Assembly: GCF_000719135.1 (NCBI RefSeq) | Contig: NZ_JOEK01000001.1 | Coordinates: 806,001 to 870,000 of the forward strand | Length of the DNA stretch: 64,000 bases | Reading direction: 5' to 3' | From: Streptomyces avicenniae | Lineage (GTDB): Bacteria > Actinomycetota > Actinomycetes > Streptomycetales > Streptomycetaceae | Shown here: one piece after another, positions 18,760-28,143 of the stretch | Layout: the number at the start of each line of letters is the position of its first letter | Numbering within the stretch: position 1 is the first letter of the stretch | The notes under the pieces: generated by a model | Database searches by the model: none | What the model was told of the DNA's origin: nothing | What the model saw: the letters and a program-made list of their open reading frames with translations, nothing else | Translations under genes and position numbers: made by a program

Positions 18760-19845
18760 ATGAGCACCGACAACGCGCCCGTGGCGGGCGGCGTCAGCTA
18801 TGCCTCGGCAGGCGTGGACATCGAGGCGGGCGAGACCGCCGTCGAGCTGATGAAGAAGTGGGTGGCCAAGGCGCAGCGGCCGGAGAGCGTCGGGGGCCTC
18901 GGCGGCTTCGCCGGCCTGTTCGACGCCTCGGCGCTGCTGCGCTACCGCCGCCCCCTCCTCGCCTCGGCGACGGACGGCGTCGGTACGAAGGTGGCCGTCG
19001 CGCAGCGCATGGACATCCACGACACCATCGGCCACGACCTGGTCGCCATGGTCGTGGACGACCTGGTCGTCTGCGGCGCCGAGCCGCTGTTCATGACCGA
19101 CTACATCTGCGTCGGCAAGGTCAACCCCGAGCGGGTCGCCTCGGTCGTCAAGGGCATCGCCGAGGGCTGTGTCCTGGCGGGCTGCGCCCTGGTCGGCGGC
19201 GAGACCGCCGAGCACCCGGGGCTGCTCGGCCCGGACGAGTACGACGTGGCGGGCGCGGGCACCGGCGTGGTCGAGGCCGACGCCGTCCTGGGCGCCGACC
19301 GCATCCGCGCGGGGGACGCCGTCGTGGCCATGGCCTCGTCCGGCCTTCACTCCAACGGGTACTCGCTCGTCCGCCATGTCTTCTTCGAGGTGGCGGGCTG
19401 GACGCTGGAGCGGGAGGTCCCCGAGTTCGGCAGGACCCTTGGCGAGGAGCTGCTGACCCCGACCCGGATCTACTCGCTGGACTGCCTCGCGCTGCTGCGC
19501 GCGACGGAGGTCCACGCGTTCGCCCATGTCACGGGCGGTGGGCTGGCGAACAACCTGGCCCGCGTCGTCCCCGAGGGGCTGCACGCCCGCGTGGACCGCG
19601 GCACGTGGTCGCCCGCCCCGGTCTTCGGCACGGTCGGCGCCGCGGGCGGCGTGGCGCGTGCCGAGCTGGAGAAGACGCTCAACATGGGCGTCGGCATGAT
19701 CGCCGTCGTGCCCCAGGAGTCCGTGGGCGCCACGCTCGCCACACTGGCCGACCGGGGTGTCCCCGCCTGGGTCGCGGGGGAGATCACGCGCGCAGCCGAC
19801 GACACGCCGGGCGGCGGCGCCTCCCTCACGGGGGACTACGCCTGA
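18760..19845 (+). CDS. purM: Phosphoribosylformylglycinamidine cyclo-ligase (AIR synthetase)
   Basis: 361 aa from ATG with GCAGGAAG upstream. It catalyses ATP-dependent closure of the imidazole ring (step 5). Family motifs: SYASAGVDIEAGE, LASATDGVGTKV, DLVAMVVDDLVVCGAEPLF, GGETAEHPGLL, ASSGLHSNGYSLVR and HVTGGGLANNL. It lies 61 bases after purF and is probably co-transcribed with it. A hairpin at 19935-19961 ends the unit. Confidence 0.97.
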   Translation: MSTDNAPVAGGVSYASAGVDIEAGETAVELMKKWVAKAQRPESVGGLGGFAGLFDASALLRYRRPLLASATDGVGTKVAVAQRMDIHDTIGHDLVAMVVDDLVVCGAEPLFMTDYICVGKVNPERVASVVKGIAEGCVLAGCALVGGETAEHPGLLGPDEYDVAGAGTGVVEADAVLGADRIRAGDAVVAMASSGLHSNGYSLVRHVFFEVAGWTLEREVPEFGRTLGEELLTPTRIYSLDCLALLRATEVHAFAHVTGGGLANNLARVVPEGLHARVDRGTWSPAPVFGTVGAAGGVARAELEKTLNMGVGMIAVVPQESVGATLATLADRGVPAWVAGEITRAADDTPGGGASLTGDYA

Positions 19846-19934
19846 CCCGGTGGTGCCCCGTGCCCGAGCGGTGGCCGCGACCGTCCGCCCGGCCGTACCT
19901 CTGCGGACGGCCGGGACGCGGGCGACAGCACAGA

Positions 19935-19961
19935 ACCCGGTCCGGGGCGCCCGGACCGGGT
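19935..19961. terminator. Hairpin between purM and the DUF3073 gene
   Basis: Perfect 11-bp inverted repeat ACCCGGTCCGG / CCGGACCGGGT with a 5-base loop, between convergent genes; likely bidirectional. Confidence 0.7.
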
Positions 19962-20037
19962 CATGCCGTCAACCGTCGTGTCCGCCGTCGTCCGTGCGAT
20001 CGATCGCAGCCGCCGGTGAGGACCGTGGCGCGGCGCC

Positions 20038-20313
20038 TCAGGCGCGGCGCCGTTTCGCCGGGGAATCGGACGATGGCTCTCCGTCGTCGTCATCGTCCTC
20101 GTCGCCGTACATCTCCGCGTACCGCGTGTACACGTCGTCGTCCAGCTGTTCGTCCAGCTCTTCGCTGTCCTCGAACCGTTCACCGTTCGGTGAGCGGTCC
20201 TGCTGCGATGCACCCAGCTCTTCGGCCAGACGAGAGAGGTCCGTCCCGCCGCTGTTGTACTTCAGCTGGCGGGCGACCTTCGTCTGCTTGGCCTTGGCCC
20301 GGCCGCGCCCCAT
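20038..20313 (-). CDS. DUF3073 protein
   Basis: 91 aa from ATG. It starts MGRGRAKAKQTKVARQLKY, the invariant basic head of DUF3073, followed by DLSRLAEEL, a long acidic stretch (DEQLDDDVYTRYAEMYGDED) and a basic tail KRRR. Small, charged and conserved across actinobacteria. The function is unknown; the basic head could contact nucleic acid. Confidence 0.93.
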   Translation of the reverse strand: MGRGRAKAKQTKVARQLKYNSGGTDLSRLAEELGASQQDRSPNGERFEDSEELDEQLDDDVYTRYAEMYGDEDDDDDGEPSSDSPAKRRRA

Positions 20314-20380
20314 TGGCTCGACCCCCTCAACGACGGGACCCGACGGCCCCGGTGTGTTGACATCCGTTCATGATCGAGAG

Positions 20381-20402
20381 CGGGCTCTCGGTCGAGAGCC
20401 CG
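20381..20402 (-). terminator. Hairpin downstream of vdh
   Basis: Nine-base perfect inverted repeat CGGGCTCTC / GAGAGCCCG with loop GGTC, 158 bases past the vdh stop and upstream of the DUF3073 gene on the same strand. Confidence 0.5.
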
Positions 20403-20560
20403 GCCCACCGGACTTCAACCGTACCTGCTTCCACGGGCCTACGGTACGCCGTCCGCAGGACCGGAGCCGCGAGCATGGCGTCCGATGACCCTCTCTTTGC
20501 TGGTCAGCGGCGATTTTACCTTCTTTCTCGACACACCTCGCACGAGGGGGGTGACATGTC

Positions 20561-21712
20561 TTACGCGGATGGCGCAGTCGCGCCCGCTCCGGCGGTCGTG
20601 GCGGCTGCCATGCGCTGCTCGGCGATCCGGTCGGCGGCCACGGCGGGGGGTACGCCCTCGGCCGTCGCGCGTTCGAAGATCTCCCGCGTGGTGCCGTGGA
20701 TCTCGGCCGCCTTTGCCTTCGCTCGTGCGAAGTCGAAACCGTGCAGCTCGTCGGCCACCTGGATGACGCCGCCCGAGTTCACCACGTAGTCGGGCGCGTA
20801 GAGGATGCCCCGGTCGGCGAGGTCCTTCTCGATGCCCGGGTGGTCGAGCTGGTTGTTGGCCGCGCCGCAGACGACGGAGGCCGTCAGGACGGGGACCGTC
20901 AGGTCGTTCAGCGCGCCCCCGAGGGCGCAGGGGGCGTAGACGTCGAGGCCGGGGAGCGCGATCAGCGTCTCCGTGTCCGGCACGGCGGTGACGCCGGGGT
21001 GGTCGGCCAGCACGCGGCGCACGGCGTCCTCGCGCACGTCCGTGACGACGACGTGCGCGCCCGCCTCCCGCAGGTGCCCGACCAGCAGGTGCCCGACCTT
21101 CCCGACGCCCGCGACGCCGACCGTACGGCCCGTCAGGTCCTCGGTGCCCCACCGGTGCGCGGCCGAGGCCAGCATGCCCTGGAAGACGCCGAAGGCCGTG
21201 AGGACCGACGAGTCGCCCGCCCCGCCGTTCTCCGGCGAGCGGCCGGTGGTCCAGGGGCAGGCCCTGGCGATCACGTCCATGTCGCGGACGTACGTGCCGA
21301 CGTCGCAGGCCGTCACGTACCGGCCGCCGAGGGAGGCGACGAGGCGGCCGTACGCGAGCAGCAGCTCCTCGGTCTTGAGCGTGTCCGGGTCGCCGATGAT
21401 CACGGCCTTGCCGCCGCCGTGGGACAGCCCGGCCATGGCGTTCTTGTAGCTCATGCCGCGCGCGAGGTTCAGCGCGTCGCGGACGGCGGCCTCCTCGGGG
21501 CGCGGCTGCCCGGGGTAGGCGTGGAAGCGGGTGCCGCCGAGGGCGGGGCCCAGGGCGGTGGAGTGGACGGCGATCACGGCGCGCAGGCCGGTGGCCCGGT
21601 CCTGCCCGAGCAGGACCTGCTCGTGGCCGCCCTGGCCTGAGTGGAACAGAGTGTCCAGAACGCTGGTCTCGACCGTGCTGTCTGCGCTGACAGCGGGACG
21701 TACATCGGTCAC
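20561..21712 (-). CDS. vdh: Valine (Leu/Phe/Val-type) dehydrogenase
   Basis: 383 aa from GTG at 21712, set by AGGAGT 6-7 bases upstream; longer open frame upstream is antisense noise. It deaminates branched-chain amino acids with NAD+. The catalytic region shows [36 protein letters not shown] (substrate and catalytic lysines) and [14 protein letters not shown]. The NAD fold has [10 protein letters not shown]. In streptomycetes Vdh supplies branched acyl-CoA starters for polyketides and fatty acids and is induced by valine. Position between DUF3073 and bldC fits SCO4089 (from memory). Confidence 0.95.
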   Translation of the reverse strand: MTDVRPAVSADSTVETSVLDTLFHSGQGGHEQVLLGQDRATGLRAVIAVHSTALGPALGGTRFHAYPGQPRPEEAAVRDALNLARGMSYKNAMAGLSHGGGKAVIIGDPDTLKTEELLLAYGRLVASLGGRYVTACDVGTYVRDMDVIARACPWTTGRSPENGGAGDSSVLTAFGVFQGMLASAAHRWGTEDLTGRTVGVAGVGKVGHLLVGHLREAGAHVVVTDVREDAVRRVLADHPGVTAVPDTETLIALPGLDVYAPCALGGALNDLTVPVLTASVVCGAANNQLDHPGIEKDLADRGILYAPDYVVNSGGVIQVADELHGFDFARAKAKAAEIHGTTREIFERATAEGVPPAVAADRIAEQRMAAATTAGAGATAPSA

Positions 21713-21934
21713 GGTGGTGACTCCTGCGGAACGGTGCGGTGCCCTCGTGCGGGTCGGGAGGGCTGCTGATGAGATGAGCGTACGGCGGCGCGCGGGTCCG
21801 GGCTGCGGTCGGGTCCGCCCCACTGACACGATCGGGGTAGACACCGGGGGAGGCGACATCGTGGCCGCGCGGTGTGGCAGGAGACCTCGGGGCCGCGCGG
21901 GAGCGCCCGTGGGAGCGGCAGGACGGGAGGGTCC

Positions 21935-22765
21935 GTGACGAAGGTGCCGTACGCGGCGTATCTGAGGGTCTACGAGCCGCTGGCGGCCTTTCCCGAACGG
22001 GAGCGGGCCCACTGGGCCGCGTACGCGCGGGGCGGGCGGCTGCCGACCGCGCAGGACGAGGTGCGCGCGGCGCTGGCCGCGCTGGCGGCGGTGCCCGCCC
22101 GGGTCGTCCCGGCCGGGGAGAGCCCGGACGCGTTCGTGGCCGAGGTGGACGGCGAGCCGCTGGTCTGCCCGTGGCGTACGCGGCTGCGGTCCTGGCAGGC
22201 GCTGGACGAGGTGGGCGAGTGGCTGATGCCGCAGCCGGTGCTCGACGCGGCGCTGCCGCCCGAGGCGCGACGCCGGGCGGCCGAGGAGTACGCGGACTGG
22301 CGGGAGCGGAACGCGGACGCGCGGCCGTGGATCAGGTCGGCGTTGTGGCACGTGCCGGTGCGCTGGTTCGTCCTGTTCGCCGACGAGGAAAGGGAGTTCA
22401 GGCCCGCGGATGCGGCTCTGGGCGCCGAACTGCGCTACCGTACGCCGATGGTCCAGGCCAGGCGGCGGGTTGCGCGCGGGCTGCGGACGGTCCGGCGGGC
22501 CATGCCGGCCAGTCCGCTCGCGGAGGCGCTGACCGATGTCGGGCGCTGGATCGAGCAGTTCCATCCGAAGTCACTCGTCGAGCTGGACTACGGCGGTCTC
22601 GTGCACGCCGTGCCGGGCGACCAGTTGGCCGCCGACCGGTCGGCGGCCGACGTGACCGCCGGGCTCACGGCGCTCGCCGCGGGCGATCTGCGCGGCGCCG
22701 GGGCGCTCTACGAAGAGCTGACCGAGCGCTGGACGGCGGTGCGGGAACGGCAGTTCGCCAACTGA
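21935..22765 (+). CDS. Conserved hypothetical protein upstream of bldC
   Basis: 276 aa from GTG at 21935 with GGGAGG 5 bases upstream. Soluble, rich in Trp and Arg, mostly helical. Recognisable stretches are [39 protein letters not shown], a central [17 protein letters not shown], and [22 protein letters not shown] near the end. Conserved next to bldC in Streptomyces (SCO4090, from memory) but without an assigned function. No signal peptide or known catalytic motif. A small hairpin (22767-22784) overlaps its end. Confidence 0.8.
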   Translation: MTKVPYAAYLRVYEPLAAFPERERAHWAAYARGGRLPTAQDEVRAALAALAAVPARVVPAGESPDAFVAEVDGEPLVCPWRTRLRSWQALDEVGEWLMPQPVLDAALPPEARRRAAEEYADWRERNADARPWIRSALWHVPVRWFVLFADEEREFRPADAALGAELRYRTPMVQARRRVARGLRTVRRAMPASPLAEALTDVGRWIEQFHPKSLVELDYGGLVHAVPGDQLAADRSAADVTAGLTALAAGDLRGAGALYEELTERWTAVRERQFAN

Positions 22766-23231
22766 TGTGGGACCAAAGTCCCACGTCAAGGGGCTAAAGC
22801 CCGCAAGCGTGATGGATGGCACGGAAGGAACCTCTTGCCAGCAAGCAGTCCCCTCGTGTCAAAATAGGACAAGGAGCCCGTGAAGGGTCCTTCTGTCCGC
22901 TCGGCGATGTACGTCGATGGGGGGACAGATCGGTATCGCGTTCCTCGGCGGGGCGGGTGCCCGGTCATCGCTGCGTGACTGATCGTGAGGGCCGAGTGAC
23001 TGTCCGCTATGGCATGGTCCAGTCGGCTTCCGCCGAGGTTGAACACCTGAGAGGGCAATTCCATCGGTTTGGCCGACCCGGCTGGACGGATGGTGTAGTT
23101 GTAGTGCCGAGGACATGCCGTTCGTCCTATAACCGACTCGACTCGCGCCTGCCATTTCGGGCAACGCGGGTCAAGGTGCAGAATTTAGAGGAAAGAACCG
23201 TGATGGTTCGGTTCTCCCGAGGAGGCCGCTC
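22766..23231 (+). promoter_or_regulatory. Long bldC upstream region with leader hairpins
   Basis: 466 bases without a supportable gene and with lower GC than the surroundings. At 22767-22784 is a 7-bp hairpin ending the preceding gene. TATAAC at 23128-23133 is a possible -10, which would give a leader of about 90 bases. In that leader GAACC (23195-23199) can pair with either of two tandem GGTTC copies (23205-23209, 23210-23214), next to the GAGGAGG ribosome binding site. Confidence 0.45.
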
Positions 23232-23438
23232 ATGACCGCTCGCACCCCTGATGCCGAGCCGCTGCTGACCCCGGCTGAGGTTGCCACGATGTTCCGCGTT
23301 GACCCGAAAACGGTCACACGCTGGGCAAAGGCGGGCAAGCTCACGTCTATCCGCACGCTCGGCGGGCACCGTCGCTACCGTGAGGCGGAGGTGCGCGCGC
23401 TGCTCGCGGGCATCCCGCAGCAGCGCGGCGAGGCCTGA
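23232..23438 (+). CDS. bldC: BldC, MerR-type developmental regulator
   Basis: 68 aa from ATG after GAGGAGG. The protein is essentially one winged HTH: LLTPAEVATMFRVDPKTVTRWAKAGKLTSIRTLGGHRRYREAEVRALL. BldC is known to bind cooperatively as head-to-tail oligomers on AT-rich direct repeats and to time the switch from vegetative growth to sporulation. It lacks the coiled-coil dimerisation arm of classical MerR proteins, consistent with its short length here. Flanked by a long 5' region and by a strong terminator at 23504-23537. Confidence 0.97.
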   Translation: MTARTPDAEPLLTPAEVATMFRVDPKTVTRWAKAGKLTSIRTLGGHRRYREAEVRALLAGIPQQRGEA

Positions 23439-23503
23439 GCTACGCAGCATCAGCACGGCACGGCCCAGGCTCCGGGGCCCCCACCCCGGTCCCCCTGGTA
23501 TCT

Positions 23504-23537
23504 GATCGCGCCGGACTCCGCCGAGTCCGGCGCGATC
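23504..23537 (+). terminator. Terminator of bldC
   Basis: Perfect 15-bp inverted repeat with loop CGCC, followed by TCTTT. One of the clearest intrinsic terminators in the window. Confidence 0.85.
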
Positions 23538-23864
23538 TCTTTGTGTCGCGGGGGGCTCACGGGAACGCACGACGGCCGGTCAACGGGTCGTGCAATTGCA
23601 CATATTAAATTGGCGGGTGTCTCTACGGGGTCGGATGAGCTCATGGTGCTATCGAGTTCCGTGACTCCCGTCACATCCCCGTTCCCTTGCCTCTCCCGAT
23701 GATCTTGCGGTAGAGGGTGCCGACTTCGGTGTCGGCGCACTGGCACGCTACCCGCTGGCGCCGCCGCGCCCCGGGTGCGCTCCCCGGCGTGTCCCGGGGC
23801 TCGGCGGGCGCCGTCGTACGGCGACGCCGTCCGCGCGGGGTGGTGGCCCACGGCCCGCACGACA

Positions 23865-23896
23865 AAGCCCGGACCCCTGTGTGGGGGTCCGGGCTT
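23865..23896 (-). terminator. Terminator of tRNA-Asp (23936-24010)
   Basis: 13-bp perfect inverted repeat with a 6-base loop, 40 bases beyond the tRNA 3' end on the minus strand, followed by TTTG in that direction. Confidence 0.75.
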
Positions 23897-23935
23897 CTGG
23901 AGTCCGATGCCGCAGAATCTGCGGCGGAAACTATG

Positions 23936-24010
23936 CGGTCCTGACGGGATTTGAACCCGCGGCCTCCACCTTGACAGGGTGGCGAGCACTCCAAGCTGCT
24001 CCACAGGACC
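23936..24010 (-). tRNA. tRNA-Asp(GTC), copy 1
   Basis: 75 nt, minus strand. Acceptor GGTCCTG/CAGGACC, anticodon stem CCACC/GGTGG with loop CTGTCAA (anticodon GTC), T arm GCGGG-TTCAAAT-CCCGT, discriminator G, no CCA. It differs from the second copy at 31985-32059 by one base in the D loop. Confidence 0.95.
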
Positions 24011-24082
24011 ACGTCGCGAGCGCGACTCTACCCCAGATGGGGGCACGCGCACCAATCGGCCGCCGCGCCCCCTCCCGCCCGC

Positions 24083-27000
24083 TCAACCGGCGGGCGCCAG
24101 GGCGTCGATCGCCTTCACGATCCGCTTGTCGGACACCGGGTAGGCCGTGCCCAGCGCGTGCGCGAAGTAGCTCACCCGCAACTCCTCGATCATCCACGGG
24201 ATCTCCGCCGCCGCGGCGGGCACCGGACGTCCCGCGGGGAACTGTTCGAGCAGCCAGGCGTACTCGTCCCGCATCTCGTGGACCTTCGCCATCCGCGCCG
24301 CGTCGCGCTCGGCCTGGTGCGGCAGTTGCTGGAGCCGCCGGTCCACGGCCGTCAGGTAGCGCAGCAGGTCCTGGAGCCGCCGCGCGCCGTGCGCCGTCAC
24401 GAAACCGGGCCGCACGAGCGCGTCGAGCTGCTGGCGTACGTCCGCGCGCGCCGGGAGCAGGACCTGGCTCGTCAGCGACCGCAGCCGCCGTTCGCACGCC
24501 TGCCACGCCGACAGGACCTCCCGCACCTGCCTGCCGACGCGGACCGTCAGGTCCGTGATGTCGGCCCGCACCGAGTCGAACAGCTTGGTGAAGCCCTCCT
24601 CGTCCCACGCCGGTCCGCCGTGCGCCGCGATCAGCCGGTCGGCCGCCGCGCTCACGCAGTCGTCGAACAGCGCCTGCACGCTGCCGTGCGGGGTCGAGGA
24701 GAGGGCGAGCTTCGCCGTGTTGTCCAGCTGCCGCTGCGCGAACTTCCCCGGGTCCGACGGCAGGTTCAGCAGGATCAGACGGCGCGTGCCCAGGGCCATC
24801 GCCCGCGCCTGCTCCGCCTCGGTGTCGAACAGCCGCACCGCGACGCTCGTCCCGGTGTCCACGAGCGCCGGGTACGCCTTCACCGGCTGGCCGCCGCGCC
24901 GCGTCTCGAAGGTGCGCGCGAGCGTGCCGACCGTCCAGGACGTCAGCCCCTCGGCGCCCGCCGTGAACGCCCGGTCGAGCGCCTCCCGCGCCTTCGGCCG
25001 CATCCGCGCGCGCAGGGCCGTCAGATCCTTGCTCTCGGCGTCCCCCGGCACGCGGCGGCGCCGCTCGTCCACCACGCGGAACGTGATCCGCAGGTGCGCC
25101 GGGACGCGCTCCTCGTCGAAGTCCTCGGGGGCCACCCGTACGCCCGTCAGGCGCGTCAGCCCGCGCGCCAGCGCCGCGCGCAGCGGCTCGCCGGTCGGCT
25201 CGGGCGTCGCGGCCAGGAAGCGCCGCGCGACGTCCGGCGCCGGGACGCAGTGCCGCCTGATCGGTTTGGGCAGGGAGCGGATCAGTTCGGTCACCAACTG
25301 CTCGCGCAGGCCCGGGATCTGCCAGTCGAAGCCGTCCTGCGTGATCTGGTTGAGCACCTGGAGCGGCACGTGCACGGTCACGCCGTCCGCGTCCGTCCCC
25401 GGCTCGAACTGGTACGTCACGTGCAGGGACAGCCGCCCCTGCCGCCAGGTGTCCGGGTACGCCTCCTTGGTGACCCGCGCCGCCTGCTCGTTGATGAGCA
25501 TGGACTTCTCGAAGTTGAGCAGATCCGGCTCTTCGCGCCGCTTCTGCTTCCACCAGGCGTCGAAATGGGCACCGGAGACGACGTCTTCCGGCACCCGCTG
25601 GTCGTAGAAGTCGTAGAGCGTCTCGTCGTCCACCAGGATGTCGCGCCGCCTGGCCCGCTCCTCCAGCTCCGCCACCTCGGCCAGCAGCCTGCGGTTCTCG
25701 GCGAAGAACTGGTGCCCCGTACGCCAGTCGCCCTCCACCAGCGCGTTCCTGATGAGGAGGTCACGGCACGTCTCCGGGTCGATCCGCCCGTAGTTGACCT
25801 TGCGCTGCGCGACGACCGGGACGCCGTAGAGCGTCACCCGCTCGAACGCCATCACCGCGGCCTGCTTCTGCTCCCAGTGCGGCTCGCTGTAGGCGCGCTT
25901 CACCAGATGCCCGGCCAGCGGCTCGATCCAGTCCGGGTCGATCCTGGCGTTCACGCGCGCCCACAGCCGCGACGTCTCCACCAGTTCGGCCGACATCACC
26001 CAGCGCGGCGGCTTCCTGAACAGCGCCGAGCCGGGGAAGACGGCGAACTTCGCGCCCCGCGCGCCCAGATACTCGTTCTTCTCGGTGTCCTTCAGCCCCA
26101 GGTGGGACAACAGGCCGGCCAGCAGCGACTGGTGGACGCGCGCCGGGTCCGCCGCCTCCCCCTCGCGCGGCGCCGCGGGCTCGATCCCCAGCGTCCTTCC
26201 CACCGACCGCAGTTGCGCGTAGATGTCCTGCCACTCGCGTATCCGCAGGTAGTTGAGGAACTCGGTGCGGCACATACGGCGGAACGCCGAGGACGACAGC
26301 GCCCGCTGGCGCTCGCGCACGTACTCCCACAGGTTGAGGAACGCCAGGAAGTCCGACTCCTCCGCCGGGCCCTCCCTGAACCGCTGGTGCTTCGCGTCCG
26401 CCTGCTGCTGCTTGTCGCTCGGCCGCTCACGCGGGTCCTGGATCGACAGGGCGGCGGCGATCACCATCACCTCGTGCGCGACGCCGTTGCGCTCCGCCTC
26501 GACCACCATCCGCGCCAGCCGCGGATCGACGGGCAGCTGGGAGAGCTTGCGCCCCATGTCCGTCAGCTTGTCGCCCGCCAGCGCGCCCAGTTCCTCCAGG
26601 AGCTGCACGCCCGCCTTGACCGACCGGTGGTCGGGCGGATCGATGAACGGGAAGCGCTCCACCTCGCCGAGCCCGGCCGCGTTCATCTGGAGGATGACGG
26701 ACGCCAGGTTCGTCCGCAGGATCTCCGCGTCGGTGAACTCGGGGCGGGAGAGGAAGTCGTCCTCCGAGTAGAGCCGGATGCAGATGCCGTCGCTCGTCCG
26801 CCCGCAGCGGCCCTTGCGCTGGTTCGCGCTGGCCTGCGACACGGGCTCGATCGGCAGCCGTTGCACCTTCGTGCGGTGGCTGTAGCGGGAGATCCGGGCC
26901 GTGCCGGGGTCGATCACGTATTTGATGCCGGGGACCGTGAGCGAGGTCTCCGCCACGTTCGTCGCGAGCACGACGCGCCGCCCCGGGTGCTGCTGGAAGA

Positions 27001-28051
27001 CGCGCTGCTGCTCCCCGTGCGACAGGCGCGCGTACAGCGGCAGGATCTCGGTGTGGCGCAGCCGCCGCTTCTCCAGGGCGTCCGCCGTGTCGCGGATCTC
27101 GCGCTCGCCCGACAGGAAGACCAGGATGTCGCCAGGACCCTCGGCCTGCAGCTCGTCCACCGCGTCGCAGATCGCCGTGGTCTGGTCGCGGTCGGCGCCC
27201 GCGCCCTCGGTCTCGTCCCCGTCCCGGCCCTCGTCGCCCGGCTCTTCGAGCAGCGGCCGGTAGCGCACCTCCACCGGGTACGTGCGCCCCGACACCTCGA
27301 TGACCGGCGCCGGGCGTCCCTGCGCGTCCGCGAAGTGCCGGGCGAAGCGCTCCGGGTCGATCGTCGCCGAGGTGATGACGACCTTCAGGTCGGGGCGGCG
27401 GGGCAGGAGCTGGGCGAGGTAGCCGAGGAGGAAGTCGATGTTGAGGCTGCGCTCGTGCGCCTCGTCGATGATCAGGGTGTCGTACTGCCGCAGCTCGCGG
27501 TCGTGCTGGACCTCGGCGAGCAGGATGCCGTCCGTCATCAGCTTGACGAGCGTGTCGTCGCCCGCCTGGTCGGTGAAGCGCACCTTGAAGCCCACCGCCC
27601 CGCCCAGCGGCGTCCGCAGCTCGTCGGCCACGCGCTGCGCCACCGTACGGGCCGCCAGCCGCCGGGGCTGGGTGTGGCCGATCAGGCCCTTCACGCCGCG
27701 CCCCAGCTCCAGACAGATCTTGGGCAGCTGCGTCGTCTTCCCCGAGCCCGTCTCGCCCGCGACGATCACGACCTGGTGGTCGCGTATCGCGGCCAGGATC
27801 TCGTCCTTCTTCTGGCTGACGGGCAGTTGCTCGGGATACGTGACGGCGGGCACGGCGGCCACGCGCCGCGCCACGCGCCGCTCGGCGGTCTCGATCGCGG
27901 CGGTGATCTCGGCGAGCACCGCCTGCTGGGCGGCAGGCTTGCGGACACGGCGCGCGCCGTCGAGCCGGCGGCCGATCCGCTGCTGGTCCCGCAGGCTCAG
28001 TTCGGGCAGCCGGGCGGCCAGCTCGGAGAGGGGGGAGGGGTGTGTAGGCAT
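24083..28051 (-). CDS. hrpA: ATP-dependent RNA helicase HrpA
   Basis: 1322 aa from ATG, normal for HrpA. DEAH-box helicase: Walker A AGETGSGKTTQLPK near residue 100, DEAH box IIDEAHERSLNIDFLLGYL near 195, motif III VITSATIDPERFA, motif V ATNVAETSLTVPGI and motif VI QRKGRCGRTSDGICIRLY. Winged-helix and ratchet regions follow, then the OB fold and a large C-terminal DUF3418 region (LHVTYQFEPGTDADGVTVHVP). HrpA-type helicases act in RNA processing and in rescuing stalled ribosomes. Gene order next to bldC is conserved in streptomycetes. Confidence 0.96.
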   Translation of the reverse strand: MPTHPSPLSELAARLPELSLRDQQRIGRRLDGARRVRKPAAQQAVLAEITAAIETAERRVARRVAAVPAVTYPEQLPVSQKKDEILAAIRDHQVVIVAGETGSGKTTQLPKICLELGRGVKGLIGHTQPRRLAARTVAQRVADELRTPLGGAVGFKVRFTDQAGDDTLVKLMTDGILLAEVQHDRELRQYDTLIIDEAHERSLNIDFLLGYLAQLLPRRPDLKVVITSATIDPERFARHFADAQGRPAPVIEVSGRTYPVEVRYRPLLEEPGDEGRDGDETEGAGADRDQTTAICDAVDELQAEGPGDILVFLSGEREIRDTADALEKRRLRHTEILPLYARLSHGEQQRVFQQHPGRRVVLATNVAETSLTVPGIKYVIDPGTARISRYSHRTKVQRLPIEPVSQASANQRKGRCGRTSDGICIRLYSEDDFLSRPEFTDAEILRTNLASVILQMNAAGLGEVERFPFIDPPDHRSVKAGVQLLEELGALAGDKLTDMGRKLSQLPVDPRLARMVVEAERNGVAHEVMVIAAALSIQDPRERPSDKQQQADAKHQRFREGPAEESDFLAFLNLWEYVRERQRALSSSAFRRMCRTEFLNYLRIREWQDIYAQLRSVGRTLGIEPAAPREGEAADPARVHQSLLAGLLSHLGLKDTEKNEYLGARGAKFAVFPGSALFRKPPRWVMSAELVETSRLWARVNARIDPDWIEPLAGHLVKRAYSEPHWEQKQAAVMAFERVTLYGVPVVAQRKVNYGRIDPETCRDLLIRNALVEGDWRTGHQFFAENRRLLAEVAELEERARRRDILVDDETLYDFYDQRVPEDVVSGAHFDAWWKQKRREEPDLLNFEKSMLINEQAARVTKEAYPDTWRQGRLSLHVTYQFEPGTDADGVTVHVPLQVLNQITQDGFDWQIPGLREQLVTELIRSLPKPIRRHCVPAPDVARRFLAATPEPTGEPLRAALARGLTRLTGVRVAPEDFDEERVPAHLRITFRVVDERRRRVPGDAESKDLTALRARMRPKAREALDRAFTAGAEGLTSWTVGTLARTFETRRGGQPVKAYPALVDTGTSVAVRLFDTEAEQARAMALGTRRLILLNLPSDPGKFAQRQLDNTAKLALSSTPHGSVQALFDDCVSAAADRLIAAHGGPAWDEEGFTKLFDSVRADITDLTVRVGRQVREVLSAWQACERRLRSLTSQVLLPARADVRQQLDALVRPGFVTAHGARRLQDLLRYLTAVDRRLQQLPHQAERDAARMAKVHEMRDEYAWLLEQFPAGRPVPAAAAEIPWMIEELRVSYFAHALGTAYPVSDKRIVKAIDALAPAG

Positions 28052-28143
28052 ACGTACCCAAGAGTCTCACCCGCGCGCGGTGGGCGGCGAGCCGATATCG
28101 CGGTGCGCGTGTTTCGTCCGAGATGTACCTCTAGGGTGCCTTT

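Larger units (their letters stand above)
23439..23935. other. Intergenic region bldC / tRNA-Asp
   Basis: 497 bases. It holds the bldC terminator, then an AT-rich patch around 23591-23611 containing the perfect palindrome TGCAATTGCA (23591-23600) and a further AATT 14 bases on, and the tRNA-Asp terminator at 23865-23896. Open frames here have non-streptomycete codon use and no ribosome binding site, so I call no gene. Confidence 0.5.

Noticed and set aside
22816..23235. 139-codon frame ending 4 bases into bldC
   Set aside because: Tempting because of the ATGA overlap, but its codons lack the third-position GC bias of real genes here, it has no ribosome binding site and no recognisable fold.
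23450..24055. 201-codon frame across tRNA-Asp
   Set aside because: It is a read-through translation of the tRNA and its flanks.
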